DNA from: Chitinophaga rupis
Lineage (GTDB): Bacteria > Bacteroidota > Bacteroidia > Chitinophagales > Chitinophagaceae
Direction: 5' to 3'
Length of the DNA: 64,000 bases
Assembly: GCF_900109685.1 (NCBI RefSeq)
Contig: NZ_FOBB01000001.1
Span: 1,728,608 to 1,792,607, forward strand
Both the position numbers and the translations under genes were made by a program. Below the pieces are notes generated by a model. That model was not told the origin of the DNA, searched no databases, and saw only the letters and a program-made list of their open reading frames with translations. Below, one piece after another: positions 17,539 to 26,561 of this stretch. The stretch's first letter is position 1, and each line of letters starts with the position of its first letter.

Positions 17539-18624
17539 ATGAAGAAAATTGTCATGCTCGCAGGCATAGCTGCCATGCTGTACCAAACAAGCTGTACATC
17601 TGCTAAAAGCGAAGAAAAAGAAGAAGCCAGCAAGTATATCGTTACCAGTCCTTTAAGGGTGGATACCTCTTTTACCAAGGAATATGTTTCGCAGATAAAA
17701 TCTGTCAGGAACATTGAGATCCGGGCACTGGAAAAGGGCTTCCTGCAAAACATTTATGTTGATGAGGGCCAGTTTGTAAAAGCTGGTCAGCTGTTGTTCA
17801 GGATCATGCCGAAAATGTATGAGGCTGAATTGCTGAAAGCTGAAGCGGAAGCCAAAGCTGCAGAAATAGAGCTGCAGAATACGAAAACCCTGGCCGATAA
17901 AAATGTGGTCTCAAAAAATGAGCAGGCCGTAGCCCAGGCCAAGCTGGATCAGGCAAAGGCCGAAATGTCGCTGGCGAAGTTCCATGTGTCGGCCACTGAG
18001 ATCAGGGCGCCGTTTGACGGTGTCATTGACCGCATCCCATTGAAACTGGGAAGCCTGGTGGATGAAGGCGAATTAATGACCAGCCTTTCAGATAACAGCC
18101 AGATGTTCGCCTACTTCAATGTATCTGAGCCGGAATACCTGGACTATGAAACCAATACCAAAGGCCGCGGCAATAATAAGGTAAGCCTGTTGCTGGCCAA
18201 TAACACCCCCCTGCCTTATAAAGGGGATGTGGAAACCATTGAGAGCGAGTTTGATCATGAAACAGGAAATATTGCCTTCCGGGCAAAATTCCCGAATCCC
18301 GACAAGCTGTTAAAACATGGCGAAACCGGTAAGGTGCTGATGACAGTGCCGCTGAGGAATGCATTGGTTATTCCGCAGAAAGCCACTTACGAAATTCAGG
18401 ATAAGATGTATGTTTTTGTGGTAGACAACAACCATGTGGTAAGATCAAAGAACATTACCATCATCGGCCGCATGCCGGACCTGTATGTGATTGAAAGTGG
18501 CATTTCAGAAACTGACAAGATACTGCTCGAAGGTGTGCAGAAGGTAAAAGATGATGATAAGATCAACTTTGAATACCAGGCGCCAGGGGAAGTTATTTCC
18601 CACCTGCGGTTAAAAGCGGAATAG
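17539..18624 (+). CDS. RND efflux periplasmic adaptor (membrane fusion) lipoprotein
   Basis: 361 residues from the ATG at 17539. A lipoprotein signal ends in YQTSCTS (Cys18). The adaptor order is visible: first half of the lipoyl domain (EIRALEKGFLQNIYVDEGQF), alpha-hairpin (about 85-140, YEAELLKAEAEAKAAEIELQ), second lipoyl half (EIRAPFDGVIDRIPLKLGS), beta-barrel and membrane-proximal domain. It docks the inner-membrane pump to the outer-membrane channel. It is 27 bp before the pump gene, so this is the first gene of a three-gene efflux operon. No regulator is adjacent. Confidence 0.94.
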   Translation: MKKIVMLAGIAAMLYQTSCTSAKSEEKEEASKYIVTSPLRVDTSFTKEYVSQIKSVRNIEIRALEKGFLQNIYVDEGQFVKAGQLLFRIMPKMYEAELLKAEAEAKAAEIELQNTKTLADKNVVSKNEQAVAQAKLDQAKAEMSLAKFHVSATEIRAPFDGVIDRIPLKLGSLVDEGELMTSLSDNSQMFAYFNVSEPEYLDYETNTKGRGNNKVSLLLANNTPLPYKGDVETIESEFDHETGNIAFRAKFPNPDKLLKHGETGKVLMTVPLRNALVIPQKATYEIQDKMYVFVVDNNHVVRSKNITIIGRMPDLYVIESGISETDKILLEGVQKVKDDDKINFEYQAPGEVISHLRLKAE

Positions 18625-18651
18625 TAGTTTATTATCTAATAGCGTAGTTCA

Positions 18652-21600
18652 ATGTTCAATAAGTTTATACAACGGCCGGTTCTGTCGATAGTTATTTCGC
18701 TTATAATCGTTTTCCTGGGGGTACTGGCCATTACCAATTTACCAGTAACACAATTTCCATCCATATCACCGCCTAAGGTGAATGTCACGGCAGAATATCC
18801 CGGGGCAAATGGTGAACTAATGATCAAATCTGTGATCATTCCCCTGGAAAGGGCCATCAACGGTGTTCCGGGCATGAAATACATAGCCTCCGATGCAGGT
18901 AATGATGGGGAGGCTTCCATACAGGTAGTATTTAACCTGGGCACCGATCCTAACCAGGCATCGTTAAATGTGCAGAACAGGGTGGCATCCGTAGTGAATA
19001 AGCTGCCGCCACTGGTAGTGCGTGAAGGTGTGAAGATCACCCGTGAGGAATCTAACATGCTCATGTATGTGAACCTTTACAGCACCGATCCTAACATGGA
19101 TCAGAAATTCCTTTTCAATTTCGCGGACATCAACATATTATCAGAGCTGAAAAGGGTGGATGGTGTTGGATTTGCGGATATTCTCGGTAACCGGGAATAT
19201 GCCATGAGGATCTGGTTGAAGCCCGACCGTATGCTGGCCTATAAGATCTCGGCCGATGAGGTGATGAAAGCGCTGGACGAGCAAAGCCTGGAAGCCTCTC
19301 CCGGTAAAACCGGTGAAAGCTCCGGTAAAAGGTCCCAGACGTTTGAATATGTATTGAAATATCCCGGCCGTTTCAGCACCAAGGAAGGATATGAAAATGT
19401 GATCTTAAGATCCAGCCCTGATGGTGAGATCCTTCGCCTGAAAGATGTGGCAAGCGTGGAGTTCGGAAGCTCCATGTACGATATTTATTCCAACCTGAAT
19501 GGCCGGTCTTCAGCAGCAATTGTGTTAAAGCAATCGTACGGAAGTAATGCCAGCCAGGTGATCAAGGATGTGAAGGCCAAGCTGAAAGAGATCAAGGCCA
19601 GCTCCTTTCCCAAAGGAATGGATTATGAGATCAGCTATGACGTATCCAAATTCCTGGATGCCTCTATCGAAAAAGTAATTCACACCCTGGTGGAAGCCTT
19701 CATCCTGGTGGGATTGGTGGTGTTCCTGTTCCTGGGCGACTGGCGTTCTACGCTGATCCCCGCCATGGCGGTGCCGGTATCCCTGATCGGAACTTTTGTG
19801 TTCATGCAGTTCTTCGGCATTACGCTTAACCTCATTACCTTATTTGCATTGGTGCTTGCAATTGGTGTGGTGGTGGATGATGCCATTGTGGTAATTGAAG
19901 CGGTGCATGCAAAAATGGAGGAAGAGCATCTTTCGCCGCTAAAGGCTACCAAGAAAGCCATGCATGAGATCAGCGGGGCTATTATTGCTATCACCTTTCT
20001 GATGGCAGCGGTATTTATCCCGGTGGCATTTATGTCTGGCCCGGTGGGCATCTTCTACCGGCAGTTTTCCATCACCATGGCCACCGCCATTATTCTTTCC
20101 GGTATAGTGGCCCTTACCCTTACCCCGGCTCTTTGCGCCATGATCCTGAAGAATAATCATGGAAAGCCCAAAAAGAAAACGGTGGTAGACAGGTTCCTGG
20201 ATGGCTTCAATAACTCGTTTAACCGTACGCAGGGGAAATACCAGCAAGTGCTGGGAAAAATTGTTAGCAGGAGGGTGGTCACCTTTGCGGTGCTCGTCGC
20301 TTTCTGTATCGGCATATTTTTTCTGAATAAGAGCGTGCCTTCCGGTTTTATCCCGAATGAGGACCAGGGTATGTTCTATGCTATTATTCAAACGCCACCG
20401 GGATCCTCACTGGAACGTACAAACGAAATAGCGGAAAGGCTGCAAAAACTTGCAGAGCATATTGAAGGCGTGCAATCCGTTTCTTCCCTGGCAGGGTATG
20501 AGATCCTTACAGAAGGTACCGGGTCCAACTCGGGCACCTGTCTGATCAACCTGAAAAGCTGGGAAGAACGCAAACATTCTGTACAGGAAATTATTAGTGA
20601 GCTGGAAGAGAAATCGAAAGATATTACCGGCGCCACCATTGAGTTCTTTCAGCCGCCAGCTGTGCCGGGTTACGGTGCTGCCGGTGGTTTTGAATTGCGT
20701 TTGCTGGATAAAGCAGGGTCAGGCGATTATAAAAAGATGGAAACGGTGAGCCGTGACTTTGTAAGGGAATTGAGCAAACGTCCTGAGCTGGCATCCGTAT
20801 TTACCTTTTATAGCGCCAGCTTCCCGCAATATATGCTGCGGGTGGATAATGACATTGCACAGCAAAAAGGCGTGACCATTGACAATGCCATGAACACGCT
20901 TTCCACATTAATAGGAAGTAACTACGAGATCAGCTTTATTAAATATGACCGCCAGTATAAGGTGATCGTGCAGGCATCGCCGCAATACAGGGCATTGCCG
21001 GACGATATCCTGAAGCTGTACGTAAAAAATGACCGTGATGAAATGGTGCCTTTCTCTGCTTTCATGAAAATGGAAAAGGTGTATGGTTTATCAGAGATCA
21101 CCCGGCATAACATGTACAATGCATCGGAAATAAGCGGTTCATCTGCACCCGGCTACAGTAGCGGTGAAGCTATTAAGGTGATTAACGAAGTGGCGCAAAA
21201 AACTTTGCCAAGAGGATTTGGGATCGACTGGGCCGGTATTTCAAAAGATGAAGTGGCCCAGGGTAACCAGGCCATATACATCTTCCTGATCTGTCTTGGT
21301 TTCGTATACCTGATCCTGTCTGCACAGTATGAAAGCTTTATCCTGCCTTTATCGGTGATCCTTTCACTGCCGGCTGGTATCTTCGGCGCGTTCCTGTTGC
21401 TGAAAGTAACGGGATTGGAAAATAACATCTATGCGCAGGTAGCCATGGTAATGCTGATCGGGTTACTGGGTAAGAATGCCGTATTGATCGTGGAGTTTGC
21501 GGTGCAGAAACACCGTTCAGGAGCCACCGTATTACAGGCTGCCATGGAAGGTTCCAAGGTAAGGTTCCGTCCTATCCTGATGACCTCATTCGCATTCATT

Positions 21601-21819
21601 GCAGGTTTGATCCCATTGGTTTTTGCCTCCGGCCCTGGTAAGATCGGTAACAGAACGATTGGTACGGCCGCCGCAGGCGGTATGCTTTTCGGAACAGTTT
21701 TCGGTGTGCTGGTTATACCCGGGTTATACTACATATTCGGCAAAATAGCAGAAAGACGTATGCTTGTTAAAGATGAAGAAGAAAATCCATTAACTGAAGA
21801 AATTGATCACAATGTATAA
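18652..21819 (+). CDS. RND efflux permease, HAE1 family (AcrB/MexB-like)
   Basis: 1055 residues, the standard AcrB length, with twelve expected membrane segments and two large periplasmic loops. It opens with MFNKFIQRPVLSIVISLIIV. GVVVDDAIVVIEAVHAKMEE is the fourth-segment proton-relay motif with its two Asp. The second half repeats the plan (GLLGKNAVLIVEFAVQKHR, RPILMTSFAFIAGLIPLVFA). It drives proton-coupled export of amphiphilic compounds through the partner channel encoded next. Its stop overlaps the channel gene start by 8 bp. Confidence 0.96.
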   Translation: MFNKFIQRPVLSIVISLIIVFLGVLAITNLPVTQFPSISPPKVNVTAEYPGANGELMIKSVIIPLERAINGVPGMKYIASDAGNDGEASIQVVFNLGTDPNQASLNVQNRVASVVNKLPPLVVREGVKITREESNMLMYVNLYSTDPNMDQKFLFNFADINILSELKRVDGVGFADILGNREYAMRIWLKPDRMLAYKISADEVMKALDEQSLEASPGKTGESSGKRSQTFEYVLKYPGRFSTKEGYENVILRSSPDGEILRLKDVASVEFGSSMYDIYSNLNGRSSAAIVLKQSYGSNASQVIKDVKAKLKEIKASSFPKGMDYEISYDVSKFLDASIEKVIHTLVEAFILVGLVVFLFLGDWRSTLIPAMAVPVSLIGTFVFMQFFGITLNLITLFALVLAIGVVVDDAIVVIEAVHAKMEEEHLSPLKATKKAMHEISGAIIAITFLMAAVFIPVAFMSGPVGIFYRQFSITMATAIILSGIVALTLTPALCAMILKNNHGKPKKKTVVDRFLDGFNNSFNRTQGKYQQVLGKIVSRRVVTFAVLVAFCIGIFFLNKSVPSGFIPNEDQGMFYAIIQTPPGSSLERTNEIAERLQKLAEHIEGVQSVSSLAGYEILTEGTGSNSGTCLINLKSWEERKHSVQEIISELEEKSKDITGATIEFFQPPAVPGYGAAGGFELRLLDKAGSGDYKKMETVSRDFVRELSKRPELASVFTFYSASFPQYMLRVDNDIAQQKGVTIDNAMNTLSTLIGSNYEISFIKYDRQYKVIVQASPQYRALPDDILKLYVKNDRDEMVPFSAFMKMEKVYGLSEITRHNMYNASEISGSSAPGYSSGEAIKVINEVAQKTLPRGFGIDWAGISKDEVAQGNQAIYIFLICLGFVYLILSAQYESFILPLSVILSLPAGIFGAFLLLKVTGLENNIYAQVAMVMLIGLLGKNAVLIVEFAVQKHRSGATVLQAAMEGSKVRFRPILMTSFAFIAGLIPLVFASGPGKIGNRTIGTAAAGGMLFGTVFGVLVIPGLYYIFGKIAERRMLVKDEEENPLTEEIDHNV

Positions 21820-23248
21820 ATCAAGGATACAACGATGGATTGGGCCGCTGAGTATTTGCCTGGCTGTAGCAAGCTGCAAGGTCCCCGCGATTATGCCGTC
21901 AAATGAGAACAGATCGGTTCCCGGATCCTACAACGATAGCCAGGATACGGTTAATATGTCGGCCACTCAATGGCGCACATTTTTTAAGGATCAGAACCTG
22001 GTGAGCCTGATAGACACAGCGCTGAAGAACAACCAGGAGATGAAGATCACCCTGCAGGAAATTGAGATCGCGAAGAATGATATCCGTTCCAGGCACGCGG
22101 CATTACTGCCAACAGTGAGCTTAAGGGCCGGCGCTGAGCTGGAAAAAGTGGGCAGGTATACCAGCCAGGGTGCAGGCGATGCATCTACTGAGATAAAGCC
22201 CGGGAAAGAAGTGCCGGAGAACCTGCCGAATTATATGATAGGCGCTTATGCGAACTGGGAAGCAGATATCTGGAAAAAGCTGCACAACGCTAAGAAAGCT
22301 GCGGTTACCAGGTACCTGGCAACAGTGGAAGGCAGGAACTTTGCGCTTACAAACCTGATCGCTGAAGTAGCCAATTCTTATTATGAGCTGCTGGCGCTGG
22401 ATAACCAGCTGGGCATCGTAAAACAGAACATCGAGCTGCAAAAAAGCGCCCTGGAAATTGTAAAGGTGCAGAAAGAAGCTGCCAGGGCAACTGAGCTGGC
22501 CGTTCAGAAATTTGAAGCGGAAGTGTTGAAATCCCAGAGCATGGAGTTTGACATTCTGCAAAGCATAAAGGAAACAGAGAATAAGATCAACTTCCTGTTA
22601 GGCCGGTATCCGCAGGAAATACCTAGGGATAAAAGCGACTTCTTAGGGTTGCTGCCACAGGCCGTTAGTTCCGGTATTCCTTCGCAGCTGCTGGCTAACC
22701 GCCCGGATATTAAACAGGCGGAGCTGGACTTAGCCGCTGCAAAGCTGGATGTAAAAGTAGCGCGGGCCGAATTTTATCCTTCACTCGGCATTTCAGCCGG
22801 AGTAGGGCTTGAAGCGTTTAAGCCTTCTTACCTGGTGAAATACCCCGTTGAATCGCTGCTTTATTCTCTGGCCGGTGATCTTGTGGCGCCGCTTATTAAC
22901 CGGAATGCCATCAAAGCGGAGTTTAACAGCGCCAATGCGCGCCAGCTGCAGGCTATATATAACTATGAGCGTACCATTTTAAATGCGTACCTGGAAGTTT
23001 CCACGCAGCTTTCCAACATCAGTAACCTGGAACACAGTTATGATCTGAAGTCAAAGCAGGTGGATGCACTCACCAGGTCTATCGATATTTCCAATGACCT
23101 GTTCAAGTCTGCCAGGGCAGATTACTTTGAAGTGCTGATGACACAGCGCGATGCGCTGGAAGCTAAGCTGGAGCTGGTTGAAACTAAAAAAGAGCAGCTG
23201 AATGCTGTAGTGAATATTTACAGGGACCTGGGAGGTGGATGGAAGTAG
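21812..23248 (+). CDS. TolC-like outer-membrane efflux lipoprotein (NodT/OprM type)
   Basis: 478 residues from the ATG at 21812, which overlaps the end of the pump gene; a TTG three codons earlier is possible. A lipobox ends in AVASCK. Two OEP repeats are visible, with the helical NANWEADIWKKLHNAKKAA style segment in the first half and SGIPSQLLANRPDIKQAELD, typical of NodT-type channels, at the start of the second. It forms the trimeric exit duct of the efflux pump. Confidence 0.93.
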   Translation: MYKSRIQRWIGPLSICLAVASCKVPAIMPSNENRSVPGSYNDSQDTVNMSATQWRTFFKDQNLVSLIDTALKNNQEMKITLQEIEIAKNDIRSRHAALLPTVSLRAGAELEKVGRYTSQGAGDASTEIKPGKEVPENLPNYMIGAYANWEADIWKKLHNAKKAAVTRYLATVEGRNFALTNLIAEVANSYYELLALDNQLGIVKQNIELQKSALEIVKVQKEAARATELAVQKFEAEVLKSQSMEFDILQSIKETENKINFLLGRYPQEIPRDKSDFLGLLPQAVSSGIPSQLLANRPDIKQAELDLAAAKLDVKVARAEFYPSLGISAGVGLEAFKPSYLVKYPVESLLYSLAGDLVAPLINRNAIKAEFNSANARQLQAIYNYERTILNAYLEVSTQLSNISNLEHSYDLKSKQVDALTRSIDISNDLFKSARADYFEVLMTQRDALEAKLELVETKKEQLNAVVNIYRDLGGGWK

Positions 23249-23267
23249 GATGATCTTATCTTAAATG

Positions 23268-23303
23268 AAAAGAGCCGGCAAGCAATTGACCGGCTCTTTT
23301 TGT
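23268..23303 (+). terminator. Terminator between the RND operon and the convergent hydrolase gene
   Basis: AAAAGAGCCGG and CCGGCTCTTTT form an 11-bp stem around a short loop, followed by TGTTTT. It lies between convergent genes and has A and T tracts on both sides, so it may work in both directions. Confidence 0.9.
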
Positions 23304-23309
23304 TTTAAA

Positions 23310-23966
23310 CTATTTAAGCTTTTTCTCTACCCATTTATTTGTTTCATCTACCAGCAATGACAGCACATCTTTTTTGCCTGCCTTAAAAGAATGATCTGCT
23401 CCTTCCAGTTTTACCAGGGTAGCTTTTTTCAAAGACGCGCATACTGTTTCAATCAGCTCCCAGGTAGCCAGGGTATCTTTGCTGCCCTGCAAAAAAAGCA
23501 TCGGTATTTTCAGCGCTTTTAAATGGTCGGCGCGCTCAGTGGAGGGCTTGCCGGAGGGATGCAATGGAAAACCATAGAAAATAATGCCGTTAACCGTATT
23601 ATTCGGATGGGCTGCCAGGTATTGTGAGCTCATTCTTCCTCCAAAAGATTTGCCGGCAGCAAACAGCGGTAGTTTGGGCGCTAATTCACGCGCCTTTGTA
23701 ATAACTGCTTCTATTGTTGCGTGGGCAACTGCGGGAGTATCAGGCCGGCCCTTTTTCCCTTCAGCAAAAGGGAAGTTAAACCGTAGCGTGGCAATGCCTG
23801 CCGCTGAAAGTGCATTGGCCAGCGTTTCCATAAATGAATGATCCATACCGGCTCCTGCGCCATGTGCCAGCGTAAAAATGCACTTCGCTTTGTCCGGAGC
23901 TATATATTTAGCTGAAACAGTGCCGATTGCAGGGGAAACTGTTAGTTTTAAGGATTGTGTACTCAT
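23310..23966 (-). CDS. Alpha/beta hydrolase (dienelactone-hydrolase-like, KANL3/Tex30-type)
   Basis: 218 residues, a compact single-domain hydrolase. FTLAHGAGAGMDHSFM is the oxyanion loop, AAGKSFGGRMSSQ the nucleophile elbow (Ser of GKSFGG), LFLQGSKDTLA carries the acid Asp, and EGADHSFK the catalytic His. No signal peptide. The HGAGAGMDH loop and short length fit the alpha/beta family that includes Tex30-like proteins. The substrate is unknown. Confidence 0.85.
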   Translation of the reverse strand: MSTQSLKLTVSPAIGTVSAKYIAPDKAKCIFTLAHGAGAGMDHSFMETLANALSAAGIATLRFNFPFAEGKKGRPDTPAVAHATIEAVITKARELAPKLPLFAAGKSFGGRMSSQYLAAHPNNTVNGIIFYGFPLHPSGKPSTERADHLKALKIPMLFLQGSKDTLATWELIETVCASLKKATLVKLEGADHSFKAGKKDVLSLLVDETNKWVEKKLK

Positions 23967-24134
23967 GGTAAGATCAAAATTAAATCATCTCCACGTTAAC
24001 CTTTCACCCTTTTTATCAGGACGTTGATATACGTTTGGCTGCAGTTCATCAATCGGGTTTGTTTCGTTAAGGGTGAATGGCTACATTTAAGAAGGGCTAA
24101 AACCTGATTGTCCTTATACACAAAACTTCCAGCA

Positions 24135-26294
24135 ATGAAACATAAACAGGATCTTTCAAGGAGAGCTTTCCTGCTGAATGCCGGCTTATCCGGTGTTGCT
24201 TTAACGATCGGCTATTATTGGCCGGCATTGGGAAAAAGTGTTGGCGAAATTATTCATGCAGGGGATGCTGAGAATGCAGCGACGGAGCTAATGTCGTGGA
24301 TCTCAATAGACAATAGCGGCAAAGTAACCATTTTTAATCACCGTTCAGAAATGGGACAAGGCACCTGGCAGTCCATCCCCCAAATTATTGCAGAAGAGCT
24401 GGAAGTTAGCATGGATCAGATAAGTATACGGTTTGCTGCTGCCAACAGAAAATACGGTCCGCAGCCGCAGGAAGGAAGCTTTTCAATACGTGGCTGGTAT
24501 CAGCAGCTGTTGCGCATGGGCGCCAGCGCCAGGGAAATGTTGATTGAAGCTGCTGCAAAACAATGGGGTGTTGCGGCAACGGAATGTTATGCCGAAAATG
24601 CAGCGGTGATACATCGCAGCACAGGACGAAAGCTCAGCTACGGCGCACTGGTAAAAGACGCTTCACAAATAAAGCCACCGTCACAAGTGAAGCTAAAGGA
24701 GCGTAAGGATTATAAAGTGATCGGCCAACCCCTGCGCCGTAATGATACTATGGCTAAGGTCAATGGTGCTGCGGTATTTGGCCTGGATAAAAAGCTACCG
24801 GGTATGTTATATGCGGTAGTGGAGCGTAGCCCACGTTTCAGAGGGAAAGTAAAAAGCTTTGATGATTCAGCTACAAGATCCGTTAACGGTGTAAAACATG
24901 TATTTAAGGTACAACGGCCTGTTTTTGGTATGTTGTATGAAGGCGTGGCCGTAGTGGCCAATTCAATATGGGCGGCTATGCAGGCCTGCAAGCTGCTGAA
25001 GGTGGAATGGGATGATGATGGCTTTGAACACCTGGACTCCGAAATGCTTGTTGCAAGGATGCAGGAGGATCTCCACAAACCCTTACCATCAGCAGCTTTT
25101 GAAACGGCATTACAAAATGCTGCGATCACTATTGAAGCGGAGTATGAAATGCCCTATCAATCGCATAGCTGCATGGAGCCGCTTAACTGCATTGCCGATG
25201 TAAAAGATAACAGCATTGAGATATGGGGGCCTATACAGGAAGCCCTCTGGATACAGGTAGATCTGAGTGAAAGAATGCACATTCCCATTGAAAATGTTAC
25301 AGTGAATATGACCTTTCTTGGTGGCGGTTTTGGAAGAAAGGCATTCCTGGATTACCCGGTTGAAGCGGCATTAATATCAAAAGAGATGAAAGCGCCCGTG
25401 CAGGTAATGTGGACAAGAGAAGATGATATGAGCATGGGGCCTTTTCGTGGCGGAGCATTATACCGGTGCAGGGGTGGGGTGGATGCACAAAAGAAAATAG
25501 CTGCATTTCAAATTGTTACCGCTGCACAATACATGGGTGCAGGAACAGATAACGATGCGGAGCAGCAAACTGTAACAACAAATAGCGGCGGAATTGCCGG
25601 CCTGGCAAGTGACTATTATCAATCAATACCGCATTATAGTTTTGGAACACTCCCCACAAAGTCTCCTATACCAACTATGTGGTGGCGTGCGCCGGGCGCC
25701 AATGTTGATGCATTTGCCGCAGAATGTTTTATAGACGAGCTGGCGCACCTTGCTTCGCAGGATCCGCTTGCATTCAGAAAAGCGCATCTTACCTCGGCCC
25801 GTTATCAGGCTTTGGTAAATAAGCTGGCAGCCATCAGCAGCTGGGAATCGCGGCGCAGGAACGATGGATGGGGAGTAGCCATCACAGAATGTTTTGGCAG
25901 CATGGTAGGGCAGGTAGTGAAAGTATCCCGCCGGCCGGATCAAAAGATTAAAATTGACAAGGTGTTTGCCCTGATAGATTGTGGCTGGTATGTAAACCCC
26001 GATATTATCCGTGCCCAGATCGAAGGAAGCATTATAATGGGGCTGGGCGCAGCACTTAATCACGCCACACATTTTAAAGAGGGTAAGGCAGTTGAAAGGA
26101 ATTTCAACAGCTACTTAATGCCACGCATCAATGAAATTCCGGAAATAGAAGTGCATATTATGGAGAATGGTGAAAAGCCCGGCGGTGTTGGTGAGCCGGG
26201 GTTACCTGCCTTTGCACCCGCGTTATGTAATGCCATTTTTGATCTTACGGGTAAGCGTGTTCGTAAGCTGCCTTTTAAGCTGGAGGAGGTGTGA
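24135..26294 (+). CDS. Molybdopterin-binding subunit of a xanthine-dehydrogenase-family oxidoreductase (IorB-like), Tat exported
   Basis: 719 residues from the ATG at 24135; an upstream TTG at 24108 is less likely. A twin-arginine signal is present (LSRRAFLLNAGLSGVAL, Arg9-Arg10). WISIDNSGKVTIFNHRSEMGQG starts the molybdopterin-binding part, FLGGGFGRKAFLDYPVEAAL is the central motif, and GGVGEPGLPAFAPAL near the end carries Glu687, the equivalent of the active-site Glu of xanthine dehydrogenases. This matches the beta subunit of isoquinoline 1-oxidoreductase, a periplasmic hydroxylase of N-heterocycles or aldehydes. The usual small [2Fe-2S] subunit and cytochrome c subunit are not adjacent: the flanks are an unrelated hydrolase and an AAA ATPase. 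Confidence 0.9.
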   Translation: MKHKQDLSRRAFLLNAGLSGVALTIGYYWPALGKSVGEIIHAGDAENAATELMSWISIDNSGKVTIFNHRSEMGQGTWQSIPQIIAEELEVSMDQISIRFAAANRKYGPQPQEGSFSIRGWYQQLLRMGASAREMLIEAAAKQWGVAATECYAENAAVIHRSTGRKLSYGALVKDASQIKPPSQVKLKERKDYKVIGQPLRRNDTMAKVNGAAVFGLDKKLPGMLYAVVERSPRFRGKVKSFDDSATRSVNGVKHVFKVQRPVFGMLYEGVAVVANSIWAAMQACKLLKVEWDDDGFEHLDSEMLVARMQEDLHKPLPSAAFETALQNAAITIEAEYEMPYQSHSCMEPLNCIADVKDNSIEIWGPIQEALWIQVDLSERMHIPIENVTVNMTFLGGGFGRKAFLDYPVEAALISKEMKAPVQVMWTREDDMSMGPFRGGALYRCRGGVDAQKKIAAFQIVTAAQYMGAGTDNDAEQQTVTTNSGGIAGLASDYYQSIPHYSFGTLPTKSPIPTMWWRAPGANVDAFAAECFIDELAHLASQDPLAFRKAHLTSARYQALVNKLAAISSWESRRRNDGWGVAITECFGSMVGQVVKVSRRPDQKIKIDKVFALIDCGWYVNPDIIRAQIEGSIIMGLGAALNHATHFKEGKAVERNFNSYLMPRINEIPEIEVHIMENGEKPGGVGEPGLPAFAPALCNAIFDLTGKRVRKLPFKLEEV

Positions 26295-26481
26295 GGGGAT
26301 TGATTTTATCTGAAAATTGCCACAGAATATGATAGCCATCTTCATTAGAAAATCCTTCTCCATCCGCCTGAAATAACTAGAAAAAGACTTCAAGTTCCAC
26401 GGCTTAAGTATTTAAGATTTTTCGTATCACCCTGAGTGGGCAATTCTCAAATTATTTTATACCAGACTTTCAATAGGTTAA

Positions 26482-26551
26482 AAGTTTTGGCTGAGTATGA
26501 AATAATATAGTTGGCCAAAACTTAAAAAAATATGTAGTTTTGGCTGAGTAT
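26482..26551 (+). promoter_or_regulatory. Promoter of the AAA ATPase gene, composed of three copies of a 17-bp motif
   Basis: The motif AAGTTTTGGCTGAGTAT occurs at 26482-26498, inverted and imperfect at 26507-26523 (AGTTGGCCAAAACTT part), and again at 26535-26551. The second copy supplies a TTG -33 element (26511-26513) and the third a TAGTTTTG -7 box (26535-26542), with 21 bp between them. The third copy ends 10 bp before the ATG. A protein binding these copies would cover both promoter elements and the transcript start. Confidence 0.65.
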
Positions 26552-26561
26552 AAACTATGTT

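Noticed and set aside
26295..26561. Insertion-sequence or integration site at the edge of the AT-rich island
   Set aside because: No transposase, integrase or target-site duplication could be found; the repeats there are better explained as operators.
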